40,364 nt of DNA from an uncultured Clostridia bacterium (GTDB lineage: Bacteria > Bacillota > Clostridia > Oscillospirales > CAG-382), in NCBI GenBank assembly GCA_947628695.1, contig CANRAV010000017.1, positions 1 to 40,364 of the forward strand. The letters run 5' to 3'. Below are positions 7,840 through 16,082 of the stretch, in pieces. The notes beneath the pieces were generated by a model. The model ran no database searches. It was not told the DNA's origin and worked only from the letters and a program-made list of their open reading frames with translations. Position numbers and translations under genes: made by a program. Positions within the stretch are counted from its first letter, which is position 1; every line of letters starts with the position of its first letter.

Positions 7840-7916
7840 TGGCGTCCGCGAGGCGACTCGAACACCCGACCTACCGCTTAGGAGGCGGTCGCTCTATCCA
7901 ACTGAGCTACGCAGAC
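7840..7916 (-). tRNA. tRNA-Arg, anticodon CCT
   Basis: On the minus strand the 77-nt sequence folds into a standard cloverleaf. Acceptor GTCTGCG pairs with CGCGGAC, the D-arm is GCTC/GAGC, and the anticodon stem ACCGC/GCGGT encloses loop CTCCTAA (anticodon CCT, codon AGG). The T-arm has TTCGAGT. Discriminator G and CCA are encoded. Confidence 0.96.
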
Positions 7917-7966
7917 ATATCGAAAAACAACAGGCGGTGAAGAGTGCTTCCCGCACCTGCCTTGCT

Positions 7967-7995
7967 ATTTTACTATTTATAATCGGTTTTGTCAA
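7967..7995 (-). promoter_or_regulatory. Promoter of tRNA-Arg
   Basis: On the minus strand: TTGACA (7995-7990), 17 bp, TAAAAT (7972-7967), about 50 nt upstream of the tRNA. Confidence 0.85.
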
Positions 7996-8046
7996 GTCTT
8001 TTTTTACAGTAACGCAAAATAAGTGAAAGTCATATAATAATAATTG

Positions 8047-8075
8047 TTGCAAACGGAAAAACTTTGTGGTATGAT
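8047..8075 (+). promoter_or_regulatory. Promoter of aspartokinase transcript
   Basis: TTGCAA (8047-8052), 17 bp, TATGAT (8070-8075). Transcription would start near 8082, about 30 nt before the structured leader element. A small hairpin GTCTTTT-AACC-AAAAGAC (8091-8108) follows the expected start. Confidence 0.75.
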
Positions 8076-8114
8076 ACCCTTTGACAGCGAGTCTTTTAAC
8101 CAAAAGACACGATG

Positions 8115-8306
8115 TCAGACCGAGAGAAAAAGTGTGCAGACGGGACGAACAAAAGCCGATAGCTACTTATAGTACTGCAAGGTTTTTGTTCGTTCCGAGC
8201 GAAAAATAAAATCGAATAAGATGTTAGCGGAGGCGAATGCCGACGGTAACTTCCTTAGTACCTTCAAAAAGTTTTTTCGCGTTCGATGCCTTTTTCGCCG
8301 GTCTGA
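8115..8306 (+). ncRNA. Structured 5' leader RNA, copy A (unrecognised class)
   Basis: 192 nt with near-identical architecture to 18932-19124. The ends pair (TCAGACCG, 8115-8122, with CGGTCTGA, 8299-8306). A 16-bp hairpin arm (8142-8157 with 8181-8196) carries a conserved 23-nt cap beginning GATAGC and ending TGCAA. A second domain holds GTTAGCGGAGGCG with GCCGACGGTAACTTCC around a GGC/GCC hairpin. CGAGCGAAAAA and TTTTTTCGCGTTCG can form an inner closing helix. It lies between promoter and aspartokinase start, where a riboswitch would be. It does not match the lysine, TPP, cobalamin, SAM or T-box patterns I know. Confidence 0.75.
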
Positions 8307-8339
8307 TACCTTGTGATAGCCTGAAAAGTTGGTGTATAA

Positions 8340-9668
8340 ATGACAAAAATTGTGAAAAAAGTAGTAAAATTCGGCGGAAGCTCTCTTGCGGACGCTTCGC
8401 AGTTTAAAAAGGTGCGCGATATAATCCTTGCGGATCCGTCGCGGCGCTTTGTCGTCCCCTCCGCGCCCGGAAAGCGCTTTAAGGACGACACAAAGGTAAC
8501 CGACCTTTTGCTTCAGGCGCAGGCGGCGTCTGCGCAGGGCGGTGACTGGGAAAGCGTCTTTTCCGACGTCGAAGACAGATACAGAGGCATTATATCCGAT
8601 TTGGCGCTCGACGTAAGCCTTGAAGGGGAGTTTGCGGAGATAAGAAGCCGTCTCGTGACAGGCTGCACAAAGGACTATGCGGCAAGCCGGGGCGAGTATT
8701 TGAACGGCATTCTGCTTGCGGCCTATTTGGGATACGAGTTTGTCGACGCAGCGTCTGTTGTCTTCTTTGACGGGGACGGCGTCTTCGACTCTGTAAAGAC
8801 AAACCGCGTCATGGGTCACGTCCTTGAAAGCTGTGAAAATGCCGTCATCCCCGGCTTCTTCGGCAGCGGTGCGGACGGGGAAATAGTCATCTTTTCCCGC
8901 GGGGGAAGCGACATAACGGGCGCCATAGTCGCCCGCGCGGTCGGTGCCGACGTTTACGAGAACTGGACAGACGTCTCCGGCTTCTTAATGGCGGATCCGA
9001 GAATTGTCGAAAACCCCAAGCCCATAAACATAATAACCTACCGCGAGCTGCGGGAGCTTTCGTACATGGGCGCGTCTGTTCTGCACGAGGACGCAATCTT
9101 CCCCGTAAAGGCCGCAGGCATACCGATACACATAAAAAATACAAACGACCCCTCCGCATACGGAACGCGCATTGTCGCGTCCACGGAGCAGTACCAGAAC
9201 GAGTACATTATAACCGGCCTTGCGGGCAAGAAAAGCTTTTCCCTCATCAACATCGAAAAGGACATGATGAACAGCGAGCTTGGCTTCGGCATGAAGGTTT
9301 TGAAGGTGCTTAACGACATGGGCATAAGCTTCGAGCACCTCCCTTCGGGCATCGACACCATGAGTGTTATCGTGTCCGACAGCGCCATTAAGGGCAGGGA
9401 GAGGGAGATACTCTCCCGAATAAGCGCGCTTGTTTCGCCGGACAATATAGACATTGAAAAGGGCATAGCCCTTATTGCCGTCGTAGGCCGCGGTATGATA
9501 CGCACGCAGGGCACTGCCTGCAGGGTGTTCGAGTCCCTCGCAAGGGAAGGGGTAAACGTCCGCATGATAGACCAGGGCAGCAGCGAGCTTAACATAATTA
9601 TAGGGGTAGAGGAAAAGGACTTTGAAACGGCCATCCGAACCATATACTCCGAATTTGTCCAAAGGTAA
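8340..9668 (+). CDS. Aspartate kinase
   Basis: 442 residues. VKFGGSSLAD at the N-terminus is the aspartokinase nucleotide-binding signature, the kinase domain includes RGGSDITGAIVARAVGADVYENWTD-type substrate-binding elements, and the last ~140 residues form tandem ACT-type regulatory domains (IALIAVVGRGM and SSELNIIIGVEE). It phosphorylates aspartate, the first step to lysine, threonine and methionine. The ribosome binding site is weak (GTTGGTG), so control by the upstream structured RNA is plausible. The last base of the stop is the first base of the next start, so both genes are co-transcribed. Confidence 0.95.
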   Translation: MTKIVKKVVKFGGSSLADASQFKKVRDIILADPSRRFVVPSAPGKRFKDDTKVTDLLLQAQAASAQGGDWESVFSDVEDRYRGIISDLALDVSLEGEFAEIRSRLVTGCTKDYAASRGEYLNGILLAAYLGYEFVDAASVVFFDGDGVFDSVKTNRVMGHVLESCENAVIPGFFGSGADGEIVIFSRGGSDITGAIVARAVGADVYENWTDVSGFLMADPRIVENPKPINIITYRELRELSYMGASVLHEDAIFPVKAAGIPIHIKNTNDPSAYGTRIVASTEQYQNEYIITGLAGKKSFSLINIEKDMMNSELGFGMKVLKVLNDMGISFEHLPSGIDTMSVIVSDSAIKGREREILSRISALVSPDNIDIEKGIALIAVVGRGMIRTQGTACRVFESLAREGVNVRMIDQGSSELNIIIGVEEKDFETAIRTIYSEFVQR

Positions 9669-10294
9669 TGGAAAAGGGATATTTCACGCTGTCTGCATAC
9701 GGCGAGGATCGGTTTACGGAGAGGAAGTCGGTGTTTATAGGAAGCGCCTGTCCGGTTAAGGACGAGCGCGAGGCAGTCGACTTCATTGCCTCCGTGCGCT
9801 CTAAGTACTCGGACGCGACGCACAACGTCTACGCCTATATCCTGCGTGAGGGGAACACCGCCCGCTTTTCCGACGACGGCGAGCCGCACGGTACGGCGGG
9901 GCTGCCGGTGCTTGACGTTTTGAGAAAGGAACAGCTTTTCGACTGCGCAGTGGTCGCAACGCGTTACTTCGGCGGCATTCTTCTCGGTGCCGGCGGGCTA
10001 GTGCGCGCGTATTCCGCCGCGGCAAAGGTCGGCGTGGACGCTGCTGGAATTGTCTTTTTGAAGCCCTTTGACGTCTTCACGCTTCGCACCGATTACGGCA
10101 GGTACAACAAAATTGCAAAGCTCTTGTCGGAATACCGCGTAAAGGTCGCGGAAAGCGTCTATGCCGAGGACGTCTTTTTAAAGGCAAGCATCGCGCACGA
10201 GAGGGCAGACGCATTCCTTACGTCGCTTCGCGAGGCGACTAACGACAGCGTAAAGGCATCTCTTTGCGGCACAGTCTTCGACAGCGAAGAATAA
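9668..10294 (+). CDS. YigZ/IMPACT-family protein
   Basis: 208 residues with the IMPACT-family N-terminal domain: DATHNVYAYIL, FSDDGEPHGTAGLPVL and ATRYFGGILLGAGGLVRAYS are diagnostic, followed by a C-terminal DUF1949-like ferredoxin-fold domain. The family is linked to translation stress in eukaryotes, and bacterial function is unclear. Its ATG uses the final A of the aspartokinase stop, so expression is translationally coupled. Confidence 0.93.
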   Translation: MEKGYFTLSAYGEDRFTERKSVFIGSACPVKDEREAVDFIASVRSKYSDATHNVYAYILREGNTARFSDDGEPHGTAGLPVLDVLRKEQLFDCAVVATRYFGGILLGAGGLVRAYSAAAKVGVDAAGIVFLKPFDVFTLRTDYGRYNKIAKLLSEYRVKVAESVYAEDVFLKASIAHERADAFLTSLREATNDSVKASLCGTVFDSEE

Positions 10295-10320
10295 AAAAGC
10301 AAAAATTTCAAAAAAACATA

Positions 10321-10349
10321 TTGACAAGACGGCGTCTTTGTGGTAAACT
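10321..10349 (+). promoter_or_regulatory. Promoter of infC-rpmI-rplT operon
   Basis: TTGACA (10321-10326), 17 bp, TAAACT (10344-10349). Expected start near 10356. Confidence 0.85.
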
Positions 10350-10355
10350 TAGAGA

Positions 10356-10500
10356 GCTTAAAAAGAAGAGCATGGCTCACCTGGCGCCTACGGCGCAGGG
10401 TCAATACTTATAACGGCAGGGGGTGCGTTTAACGCCTTCCGTGCTTTTGTGGGTTGTGGGCGTATGGCTTTTCACAGCCTTTTTTATTTTTTCGGAGGTG
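10356..10500 (+). promoter_or_regulatory. infC operon leader with attenuator
   Basis: A roughly 145-nt leader contains CTGGCGCC-TAC-GGCGCAGG-type pairing near 10381-10400 and an intrinsic terminator, GGTTGTG (10452-10458) with CACAGCC (10473-10479), followed by a T tract. This position and form fit the L20-controlled leader known from Firmicutes infC operons. L20 binding itself is inferred. Confidence 0.7.
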
Positions 10501-10507
10501 TTCTGTT

Positions 10508-11077
10508 ATCAGCAAAAAACAGCTTATCAACGACCAAATTAAAGCAAGCGAGGTCAGGCTTATCGGTGCGGACGGCAACCAGCTTGGCATTGTAAAGCTT
10601 GACGTGGCGCTTCGCATAGCGGCGGACGCGGGGTTGGATTTGGTTGAAATTGCACCGGAGGCAAACCCTGTTGTGTGCAAGATTCTCGATTTCGGCAAGT
10701 ACCGCTTTGACAAGGAGAAGCGCGAAAAGGAGAACAGGAAGAAAACGCCTGTTGTCGACACCAAGGAGATACAGCTTAGGCTGGGCATTGCCGAAGGGGA
10801 CTTGAATACGAAGCTCAACCGTGCAAGGGGCTTCCTTGACGAGGGTCGCAAGGTCAAGGTCATGGTAAAGTTCATGGGGCGTGAGATTGTCAGGCCGGAG
10901 CGCGGGGCAGAGCTGGTTGATAAGTTCATTAAGGGCTGCGGCGACAAGTGCGTCGTGGAGAAGCAGCCGTTGCTTGACGGCAGGAATATGATAACTATTC
11001 TTGCACCGCCGAAGAAGCCGGCTAAAAAGCAAGTAAACAATATTGGAAAGGAACAAATAGAAAATGGGCAAGATTAA
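10508..11077 (+). CDS. infC: Translation initiation factor IF-3
   Basis: 189 residues with the IF-3 N-terminal segment (INDQIKASEVRLIGADGNQLGIV), linker, and C-terminal domain (KVKVMVKFMGREIVRPERG). No ATG, GTG or TTG suits the N-terminus. An ATC codon at 10508, 9 nt after GGAGG, gives the conserved ISKKQLINDQ start, in line with the rare AUU/AUC starts by which infC is autoregulated. A frame from an ATG at 10454 would run through the terminator and is not used. Overlaps rpmI by 14 bases. Confidence 0.93.
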   Translation: MSKKQLINDQIKASEVRLIGADGNQLGIVKLDVALRIAADAGLDLVEIAPEANPVVCKILDFGKYRFDKEKREKENRKKTPVVDTKEIQLRLGIAEGDLNTKLNRARGFLDEGRKVKVMVKFMGREIVRPERGAELVDKFIKGCGDKCVVEKQPLLDGRNMITILAPPKKPAKKQVNNIGKEQIENGQD

Positions 11078-11261
11078 GACACACAGCGCATCCAAAAAGC
11101 GTTTTTCGTTCACGGCAACCGGCAAGGTTAAGATGAACCACAGCGGCCGCCGTCACAAGCTTGGTTTAAAAACTCCCAAGCGCAAGAGGATTTTGAGGAA
11201 GGCCGGTTATGTGGCTTCCGGCAATGCGGCACATCTCAAGAAGATGATGCCTTACGACTAA
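11064..11261 (+). CDS. rpmI: 50S ribosomal protein L35
   Basis: 65 residues; MGKIKTHSASKKRFSFTATG is the L35 signature and the rest is basic, ending HLKKMMPYD. Second gene of infC-rpmI-rplT, overlapping infC by 14 bases. Confidence 0.97.
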   Translation: MGKIKTHSASKKRFSFTATGKVKMNHSGRRHKLGLKTPKRKRILRKAGYVASGNAAHLKKMMPYD

Positions 11262-11291
11262 TATATTTGTGTGAATTGGGAGGATAAATAG

Positions 11292-11651
11292 ATGGCAAGA
11301 GTAAAAGGCGCTATGATGACCAGGAAGAGAAGGAACAAGATTCTCAAGCTGGCAAAGGGCTATTGGGGCAGTAAGAGCAAGCACTTCAAGATGGCGAAGC
11401 AGGCCGTGATGAAAAGCGGCAACTACGCTTTCGCCGGCAGGAAGCAGAAGAAGAGAGATTTCAGGAAGCTTTGGATAACCAGGATATCCGCACAGGCAAA
11501 GGTTGAGGGTATCAATTATTCTCAGTTTATAAACGGCCTTAAGAAGGCAAATGTAGAGCTCAACAGGAAAATGCTTGCAGAGCTTGCAGTCAGCGATAAG
11601 GACGCGTTTGCATCCCTTGTGGCCACCGCAAAAAAAGCTTTGGGCAAATAA
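11292..11651 (+). CDS. rplT: 50S ribosomal protein L20
   Basis: 119 residues of normal length, starting [20 protein letters not shown], with [20 protein letters not shown] and [13 protein letters not shown] typical of L20. Besides assembly of the 50S subunit, L20 represses this operon in Firmicutes through the leader. GGGAGG precedes ATG. Confidence 0.97.
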   Translation: MARVKGAMMTRKRRNKILKLAKGYWGSKSKHFKMAKQAVMKSGNYAFAGRKQKKRDFRKLWITRISAQAKVEGINYSQFINGLKKANVELNRKMLAELAVSDKDAFASLVATAKKALGK

Positions 11652-11662
11652 GCAAAAAACAG

Positions 11663-11691
11663 TTGACAAATGTCGAATGTTATGCTACACT
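11663..11691 (+). promoter_or_regulatory. Promoter of rpsU
   Basis: TTGACA (11663-11668), 17 bp, TACACT (11686-11691), beginning 11 nt after rplT. The leader to rpsU is about 55 nt, with a GGGGAGGG ribosome binding site. Confidence 0.85.
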
Positions 11692-11750
11692 ATTCGAGTA
11701 ATTTTTGAGGGATTTAACCCTTTGCGTGGTCGAGGGGAGGGATATAGATA

Positions 11751-11927
11751 ATGGCTGAAATCAAAGTCAAGGAAAACGAGTCGATTGACAGCGCTCTTCG
11801 CAGGTTCAAGAGAAGCTATCTCAGAAGCGGCGTTCAGGCGGAGCTTCGCAAGAGAGAGCATTATGAAAAGCCCAGCGTAAGAAGGAAGAAGAAGTCAGAG
11901 GCTGCAAGAAAGCGCAAGTACAAGTAA
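11751..11927 (+). CDS. rpsU: 30S ribosomal protein S21
   Basis: A 58-residue protein that begins [20 protein letters not shown] and ends in the basic tail [15 protein letters not shown]. This is S21 at its usual Firmicutes length. Strong GGGGAGGG upstream, own promoter, and a terminator just after it, so it is a single-gene transcript. Confidence 0.97.
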   Translation: MAEIKVKENESIDSALRRFKRSYLRSGVQAELRKREHYEKPSVRRKKKSEAARKRKYK

Positions 11928-11942
11928 ATTAAGCAAAAATAT

Positions 11943-11980
11943 AAAGGGAATGCGTGCTTTTCGCGTTCCCTTTTGTTTTT
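11943..11980 (+). terminator. rpsU terminator
   Basis: AAAGGGAATGCG (11943-11954) pairs with CGCGTTCCCTTT (11962-11973), followed by T-rich sequence. It may also serve the convergent PAP2-like gene. Confidence 0.88.
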
Positions 11981-12646
11981 CTATTCGATCTTAAGCAGTG
12001 AAAACAGCCTCTTGTACTTCGGCTTGTACGCCGCGAAGTAAAACACTGCGCAAAGCGGCAGCGCCGCAAGCACGTCGCAAACCGAATGCTGCTTTGTAAA
12101 CACCGTCGCGGCGCATATCGCGGCGGCAAGGAAGGCGGAGGCAAGCACCGCACCTTTGCATTCCGAAAACGCCTTGTCCTTCGCAAGCGCTATGTGAAGC
12201 CCTATCGCCACATAAACGTGCATGCTCGGAAGCACCGTCGTCGGCGGGTCTATGCCCTGAATAAGCTTTATAATGTCTGTAAGTAGGTTGTCACGCGGGT
12301 AAAGCGCAATTCCCGTCCGGTCGAAATACATGGGGAACACCGTGCAAAGCGTCATACAGACGAACATCCCCCCGAACAGGAAGATGTAAAGCCGTGTGAA
12401 GACCTCCTTGTTGTTGAAAAGCAGGTAAAGCGTCACGGCGACAATCTCCGCATACCACAGCACGTAGGGGATTACAAACCACTCGCAAAACGGAATAAGC
12501 CGGTCGGCCGCGCAGGAGACGGGGAAGGGGTCACGCCCCATGGTGAAGGCTTGAAGAAGCCTGTACCAAATGCCGTGAATAAGCCAGTAAAGAAGGATAA
12601 GCGCGTGCCTGTTTGACTTTACAAAGTCCTTTATTTTTACTCGCAT
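11981..12646 (-). CDS. PAP2-superfamily membrane protein
   Basis: 221 residues with about five to six membrane segments. LPSMHV matches the PSxH motif and TKQHSVCDVLA matches the final His/Asp motif of the PAP2 phosphatase/phosphotransferase superfamily; the first KxxxxxxRP motif is not obvious, as in the Aur1/inositolphosphotransferase branch. Probably a lipid phosphatase or phosphotransferase acting at the outer face of the membrane. It lies 10 nt after the MORN-fusion gene on the same strand and is probably co-transcribed. Confidence 0.8.
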   Translation of the reverse strand: MRVKIKDFVKSNRHALILLYWLIHGIWYRLLQAFTMGRDPFPVSCAADRLIPFCEWFVIPYVLWYAEIVAVTLYLLFNNKEVFTRLYIFLFGGMFVCMTLCTVFPMYFDRTGIALYPRDNLLTDIIKLIQGIDPPTTVLPSMHVYVAIGLHIALAKDKAFSECKGAVLASAFLAAAICAATVFTKQHSVCDVLAALPLCAVFYFAAYKPKYKRLFSLLKIE

Positions 12647-12656
12647 AGCTGCCTCT

Positions 12657-14606
12657 TTATGCGGGCTTCCCGTCCTTGTATGTCACCGTTCTGGTGCTTC
12701 CCGCAGACTTGTCGTAGTAGATAGCCGTTCCCTGAAGAACGCCGTTTTCAAAGGTACCTTCAACCGTGTCGCCGTCTGTGTATGTGAACTTGCCCTTGCC
12801 GTTGAACAGGCCGTTTTCAAAGGCGCCTTCGTACTTGCTTCCGTCCTTGAAGGTGTAAACTGCGCTGTCGTCGCAGCACTTTCCGCCGATAAAAAAGCCC
12901 TCGTACTTGTCGCCAGAGGCAGTGACGGAAACGCCCTCGCCCTCGATTATGCCCTGAACAAACAGCCCCTCGTATTTGACGCCGCCGACGATCATAACGC
13001 CCTTGCCGTTCGGCACGCTTGCAATCCATTCGCCCTCATAGCTGTCGCCGTTGGCGTAGGTGTATTTGCCGCTGCCCTCGCGCTCGCCGTCTACGTAGTT
13101 GCCCTCGTATCTGTCGCCGTTCGCCCAAAGGAAGCGGCCCTTCCCGGTGCGCTTGCCGTCCTTAAGCTCGCCTTCGTAAACGTCGCCCTCGGCGTTTTGA
13201 TAGATGCAGCTCCCCTGCGGCTCGCCGTCGACAAAGTTTGCGTATATATAGCTGTTGTCGGCAAAGGTAAGCGTGCCGTAGCCGTATATTGCCCCCTCAA
13301 ACCACATGCCGTCATAGCTTGAACCGTCCAGATAGTGGTAAACACCGGGACCGTTGAACTCCCCGTCCGCAAACGAGCCTATGTATTTTTCCCCGTTGGG
13401 AAGGTTAAGCTCGCCCGTGCCGTTCGGAAGCCCGTCCGAGATATAGCCGCTGTACACGCCGCTTTTGTAGGGAATGGTGGCGTAATCCTGCTCCGGCAGG
13501 GTGTAAACGCTTTCCTCGTCCGTGCTTTCCGCGCTTACAGCGTCCTCCGTGCTGTCTGCCGGCTCTGCCGCGGCAATATCCCGCGGCTTTTCCTTGACAA
13601 AAAAGGTAAACCCTATAAGGCATATCGCAAACGAAAGCAAAACTATGGTGAACAGCGCTATGGCAGCGTCGCCTGCGGTCATCCTTGCCTTTCCGCCTCC
13701 GACATCGGCAAGCCCAAGGGATTTTACAATGCGCTTGTTCTTCCCGCGTGCGCCGCCTGCGCAACAGGAGAAGACGTAACCTAAAAGCTCCTTCGTCCCG
13801 TCGCTCGCCTCCGCGCCGTAGAAAAGCGTGTAAAGCAGCTCCTTCACGGCAGACTCGAAGGTGTCAAGCCCCATTTCGGCAAGCGTCTTTGCCACATAGT
13901 CCCCGTCAAGCCTGTCTCCGCAGCGCGAGTAGAAGACCTTTACGTCCGCAAAGTGCTTAAGCGTCACGTCCGCCGTGCGCAGCTTCTCCGCAAGGCCGGA
14001 AATCATGTATATGTAAAAATCGCTGTGGTTTAGCGAAAGCCGCGCACCGCCGTCCTCAAGCGGAACAGCACGCTCCGTAAGCTTTCGGTGGAAGGCCGAC
14101 TTGTCCTTCGGCTCATAGCGCACCTCAAAGACGCTGCCGTCCGCACTGCGGTAAACGTCGCTTCCGTCATTCTTTTTGCTTAAGGCATAGCCGCAGCTCT
14201 TAAGCGCCTCTCTCGCCCCCTTGCGGGCAGAGCGCTTTACTATAACGTCCGTGTCGGTCACTGCGCGCATGTCACGCTCCGGATAATAAAGGCAAAGCAC
14301 GCTGCCCTGAATGGGCAGGAAGCTTATGCCTGCCTTCTCAAAGGCGGCAAAAACGCGCTCTTCCTCCGTCTCGCGCAGCCTGTCAGCCTCTAATGCCTTT
14401 TCGTGCTCCTCCCGAAGCTCCGACAGAAGGGTCTCCGGTGTCCCCCTCGCGTCCTTCACGGCGTAGTAAACCGCACCCGCAACCCCGTGGGAGAGGGCAA
14501 GACTTTTAAATTGTTCCGCATTTACCCAGTCCGGAAAATCACTGCTTTTCCTGCCGGACACGGCCGCCGCAAGGCAGCCCGCAAAATATTTCTCTGTGTC
14601 GGTCAT
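12657..14606 (-). CDS. Nucleotidyltransferase-like / TM / MORN-repeat fusion protein
   Basis: 649 residues. Residues 1 to about 250 resemble the NTP_transf_5 family (LPIQGSVLCLYYPERDMRAVTDTDVIV, with the MRAVTDTD(V/I) acidic motif). A membrane span follows near residue 320 (ALFTIVLLSFAICLIGFTFF), then an acidic linker, then about ten MORN repeats of the YEGxxxxGxxxGxGxxxxxxG type running to the C-terminus. The ATG at 14606 with GGGGGA upstream is preferred over an upstream TTG. A nucleotidyltransferase fold tethered to an extracytoplasmic MORN array is unusual. Topology and activity are inferred. Confidence 0.82.
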   Translation of the reverse strand: MTDTEKYFAGCLAAAVSGRKSSDFPDWVNAEQFKSLALSHGVAGAVYYAVKDARGTPETLLSELREEHEKALEADRLRETEEERVFAAFEKAGISFLPIQGSVLCLYYPERDMRAVTDTDVIVKRSARKGAREALKSCGYALSKKNDGSDVYRSADGSVFEVRYEPKDKSAFHRKLTERAVPLEDGGARLSLNHSDFYIYMISGLAEKLRTADVTLKHFADVKVFYSRCGDRLDGDYVAKTLAEMGLDTFESAVKELLYTLFYGAEASDGTKELLGYVFSCCAGGARGKNKRIVKSLGLADVGGGKARMTAGDAAIALFTIVLLSFAICLIGFTFFVKEKPRDIAAAEPADSTEDAVSAESTDEESVYTLPEQDYATIPYKSGVYSGYISDGLPNGTGELNLPNGEKYIGSFADGEFNGPGVYHYLDGSSYDGMWFEGAIYGYGTLTFADNSYIYANFVDGEPQGSCIYQNAEGDVYEGELKDGKRTGKGRFLWANGDRYEGNYVDGEREGSGKYTYANGDSYEGEWIASVPNGKGVMIVGGVKYEGLFVQGIIEGEGVSVTASGDKYEGFFIGGKCCDDSAVYTFKDGSKYEGAFENGLFNGKGKFTYTDGDTVEGTFENGVLQGTAIYYDKSAGSTRTVTYKDGKPA

Positions 14607-14695
14607 TTTTCCCCCAAGTAAGGTTGACAAAAGCGGCTGCCTTTAAACGAAGCACCGCAAATTTACAAGCATTCAAGTATACAGATACGAATAAC

Positions 14696-14724
14696 ATTAT
14701 ATAATAATGCGAAAGGAAAGTCAA
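14696..14724 (-). promoter_or_regulatory. Promoter of MORN-fusion gene
   Basis: On the minus strand: TTGACT (14724-14719), 17 bp, TATAAT (14701-14696). Confidence 0.82.
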
Positions 14725-14756
14725 TTTATTTGCGCCAAAAAGTTTGTAATTTTTTA

Positions 14757-14785
14757 TTGAAATAAAGACACTTTGGTGTTATAAT
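14757..14785 (+). promoter_or_regulatory. Promoter of apgM cluster
   Basis: TTGAAA (14757-14762), 17 bp, TATAAT (14780-14785); divergent from the MORN-fusion promoter 33 bp away. Confidence 0.8.
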
Positions 14786-14844
14786 GACGTGTAAAGCCAA
14801 AAGAAAGGAACGTGGGAGGCTTTTCCCGGCTTCCCGTATATAAT

Positions 14845-16059
14845 ATGAAATACATCGTTCTCGTCGGCGACGGTATGGCAGACCTCCCTTTGCAGAAGCT
14901 TGACGGCAAAACTCCGCTTACCGCCGCAAACAAGCCGCACATGAACTATATTGCATCCATGGGCATAAACGGCAGGGCCTTCACCGTCCCGCGTAGCATG
15001 ACCCCGGAAAGCGACACGGCAAACCTCGCCCTTATGGGCTACAACCCGGAGATATACTCGAAGGGACGTTCTCCCTTAGAGGCCGTCAGCATGGGCATAG
15101 ATATGAAGGAGGACGAGACGGCGATTCGCGCAAACCTTGTCGCTCTTTCCGACTGCGGCGAACCCTACGAAGAAAAGGTGATGCTTGACCACTCCTCCGA
15201 CGAGATACCGACGGAGGAGGCAAGGGTGCTTATCGAGGACCTCAACAAGCACTTTGCAAACGACACCTACAGGCTTTACGCCGGCATAAGCTACCGTCAC
15301 TGCCTTATTTGGAAGAACTGCCCCCCGTTTCACGACTTCTCGCGTCCGCACGACATTCTTGGCGAGAAGATAGAGGCCTACCTTCCCAAGAAGGACACAA
15401 GCAAGCCCTTCCTTAAGCTTATGAAGGAAAGCTTTGAGTTTTTGAACAACCACCCGCTTAACCTTAAGCGCGCGGCCTCCGGCAAGAAGAAGGCAAACTC
15501 GCTTTGGCTTTGGAGCCCGGGCAAAAAGCCCGCTCTCCCCTCGTTTAAGGAGGAAACCGGGCTTGACGCGTCGGTTGTCTGCGCGGTGGACCTTATAAAG
15601 GGCATCGGCCTTTGCGCCGGTATGGACGCGCCTTTTGTCGAGGGCGCTACGGGCAACATCGATACGAACTTCCGCGGCAAGGCGGAGGTTGCCTTAAAAG
15701 AGCTTATGAACGGCAAGGACCTTGTTTACATCCACGTGGAGGCACCGGACGAAAGCGGCCACAGGGGAGAGATAGAAAACAAGGTGAAGTCGATAGAGCT
15801 TATTGACAGCGAGATACTCGGCTACCTTATGAAGGAGCTTGACCTTGCGGGCGAGCATTACAAGATTCTGCTTACGCCCGACCACCCGACGCCTATCTCG
15901 GCACGCACGCACACGCTTGACGCCGTGCCCTTTGTGATATACAAAAGCTATCAAAAGCGCAAGGGTCAAATTGAGATATACGACGAGAGAAGCGGCTTCG
16001 AGGGCGGCGTATATTTGGAGGACGGCTACAAGCTTATGGACCTGTTCCTTCGCGCTTAA
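14845..16059 (+). CDS. apgM: Cofactor-independent phosphoglycerate mutase, archaeal (ApgM) type
   Basis: 404 residues. MKYIVLVGDGMADLPLQKL holds the metal-binding VGDGMAD, SDTANLALMGYNP carries the catalytic Ser region, and APDESGHRGE plus LTPDHPTP supply the other metal ligands of this alkaline-phosphatase-superfamily family. It interconverts 3- and 2-phosphoglycerate; relatives have been proposed as alternative homoserine kinases. The ATG at 14845 matches the family N-terminus, though no strong ribosome binding site is close; a GTG at 14812 is an alternative. Confidence 0.92.
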   Translation: MKYIVLVGDGMADLPLQKLDGKTPLTAANKPHMNYIASMGINGRAFTVPRSMTPESDTANLALMGYNPEIYSKGRSPLEAVSMGIDMKEDETAIRANLVALSDCGEPYEEKVMLDHSSDEIPTEEARVLIEDLNKHFANDTYRLYAGISYRHCLIWKNCPPFHDFSRPHDILGEKIEAYLPKKDTSKPFLKLMKESFEFLNNHPLNLKRAASGKKKANSLWLWSPGKKPALPSFKEETGLDASVVCAVDLIKGIGLCAGMDAPFVEGATGNIDTNFRGKAEVALKELMNGKDLVYIHVEAPDESGHRGEIENKVKSIELIDSEILGYLMKELDLAGEHYKILLTPDHPTPISARTHTLDAVPFVIYKSYQKRKGQIEIYDERSGFEGGVYLEDGYKLMDLFLRA

Positions 16060-16082
16060 GTTTTGTTTACGGAGAGGGTTTT

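Noticed and set aside
8115-8306. Lysine riboswitch upstream of aspartokinase
   Set aside because: The conserved lysine aptamer segments are not present, and the same element precedes the thiamine operon.
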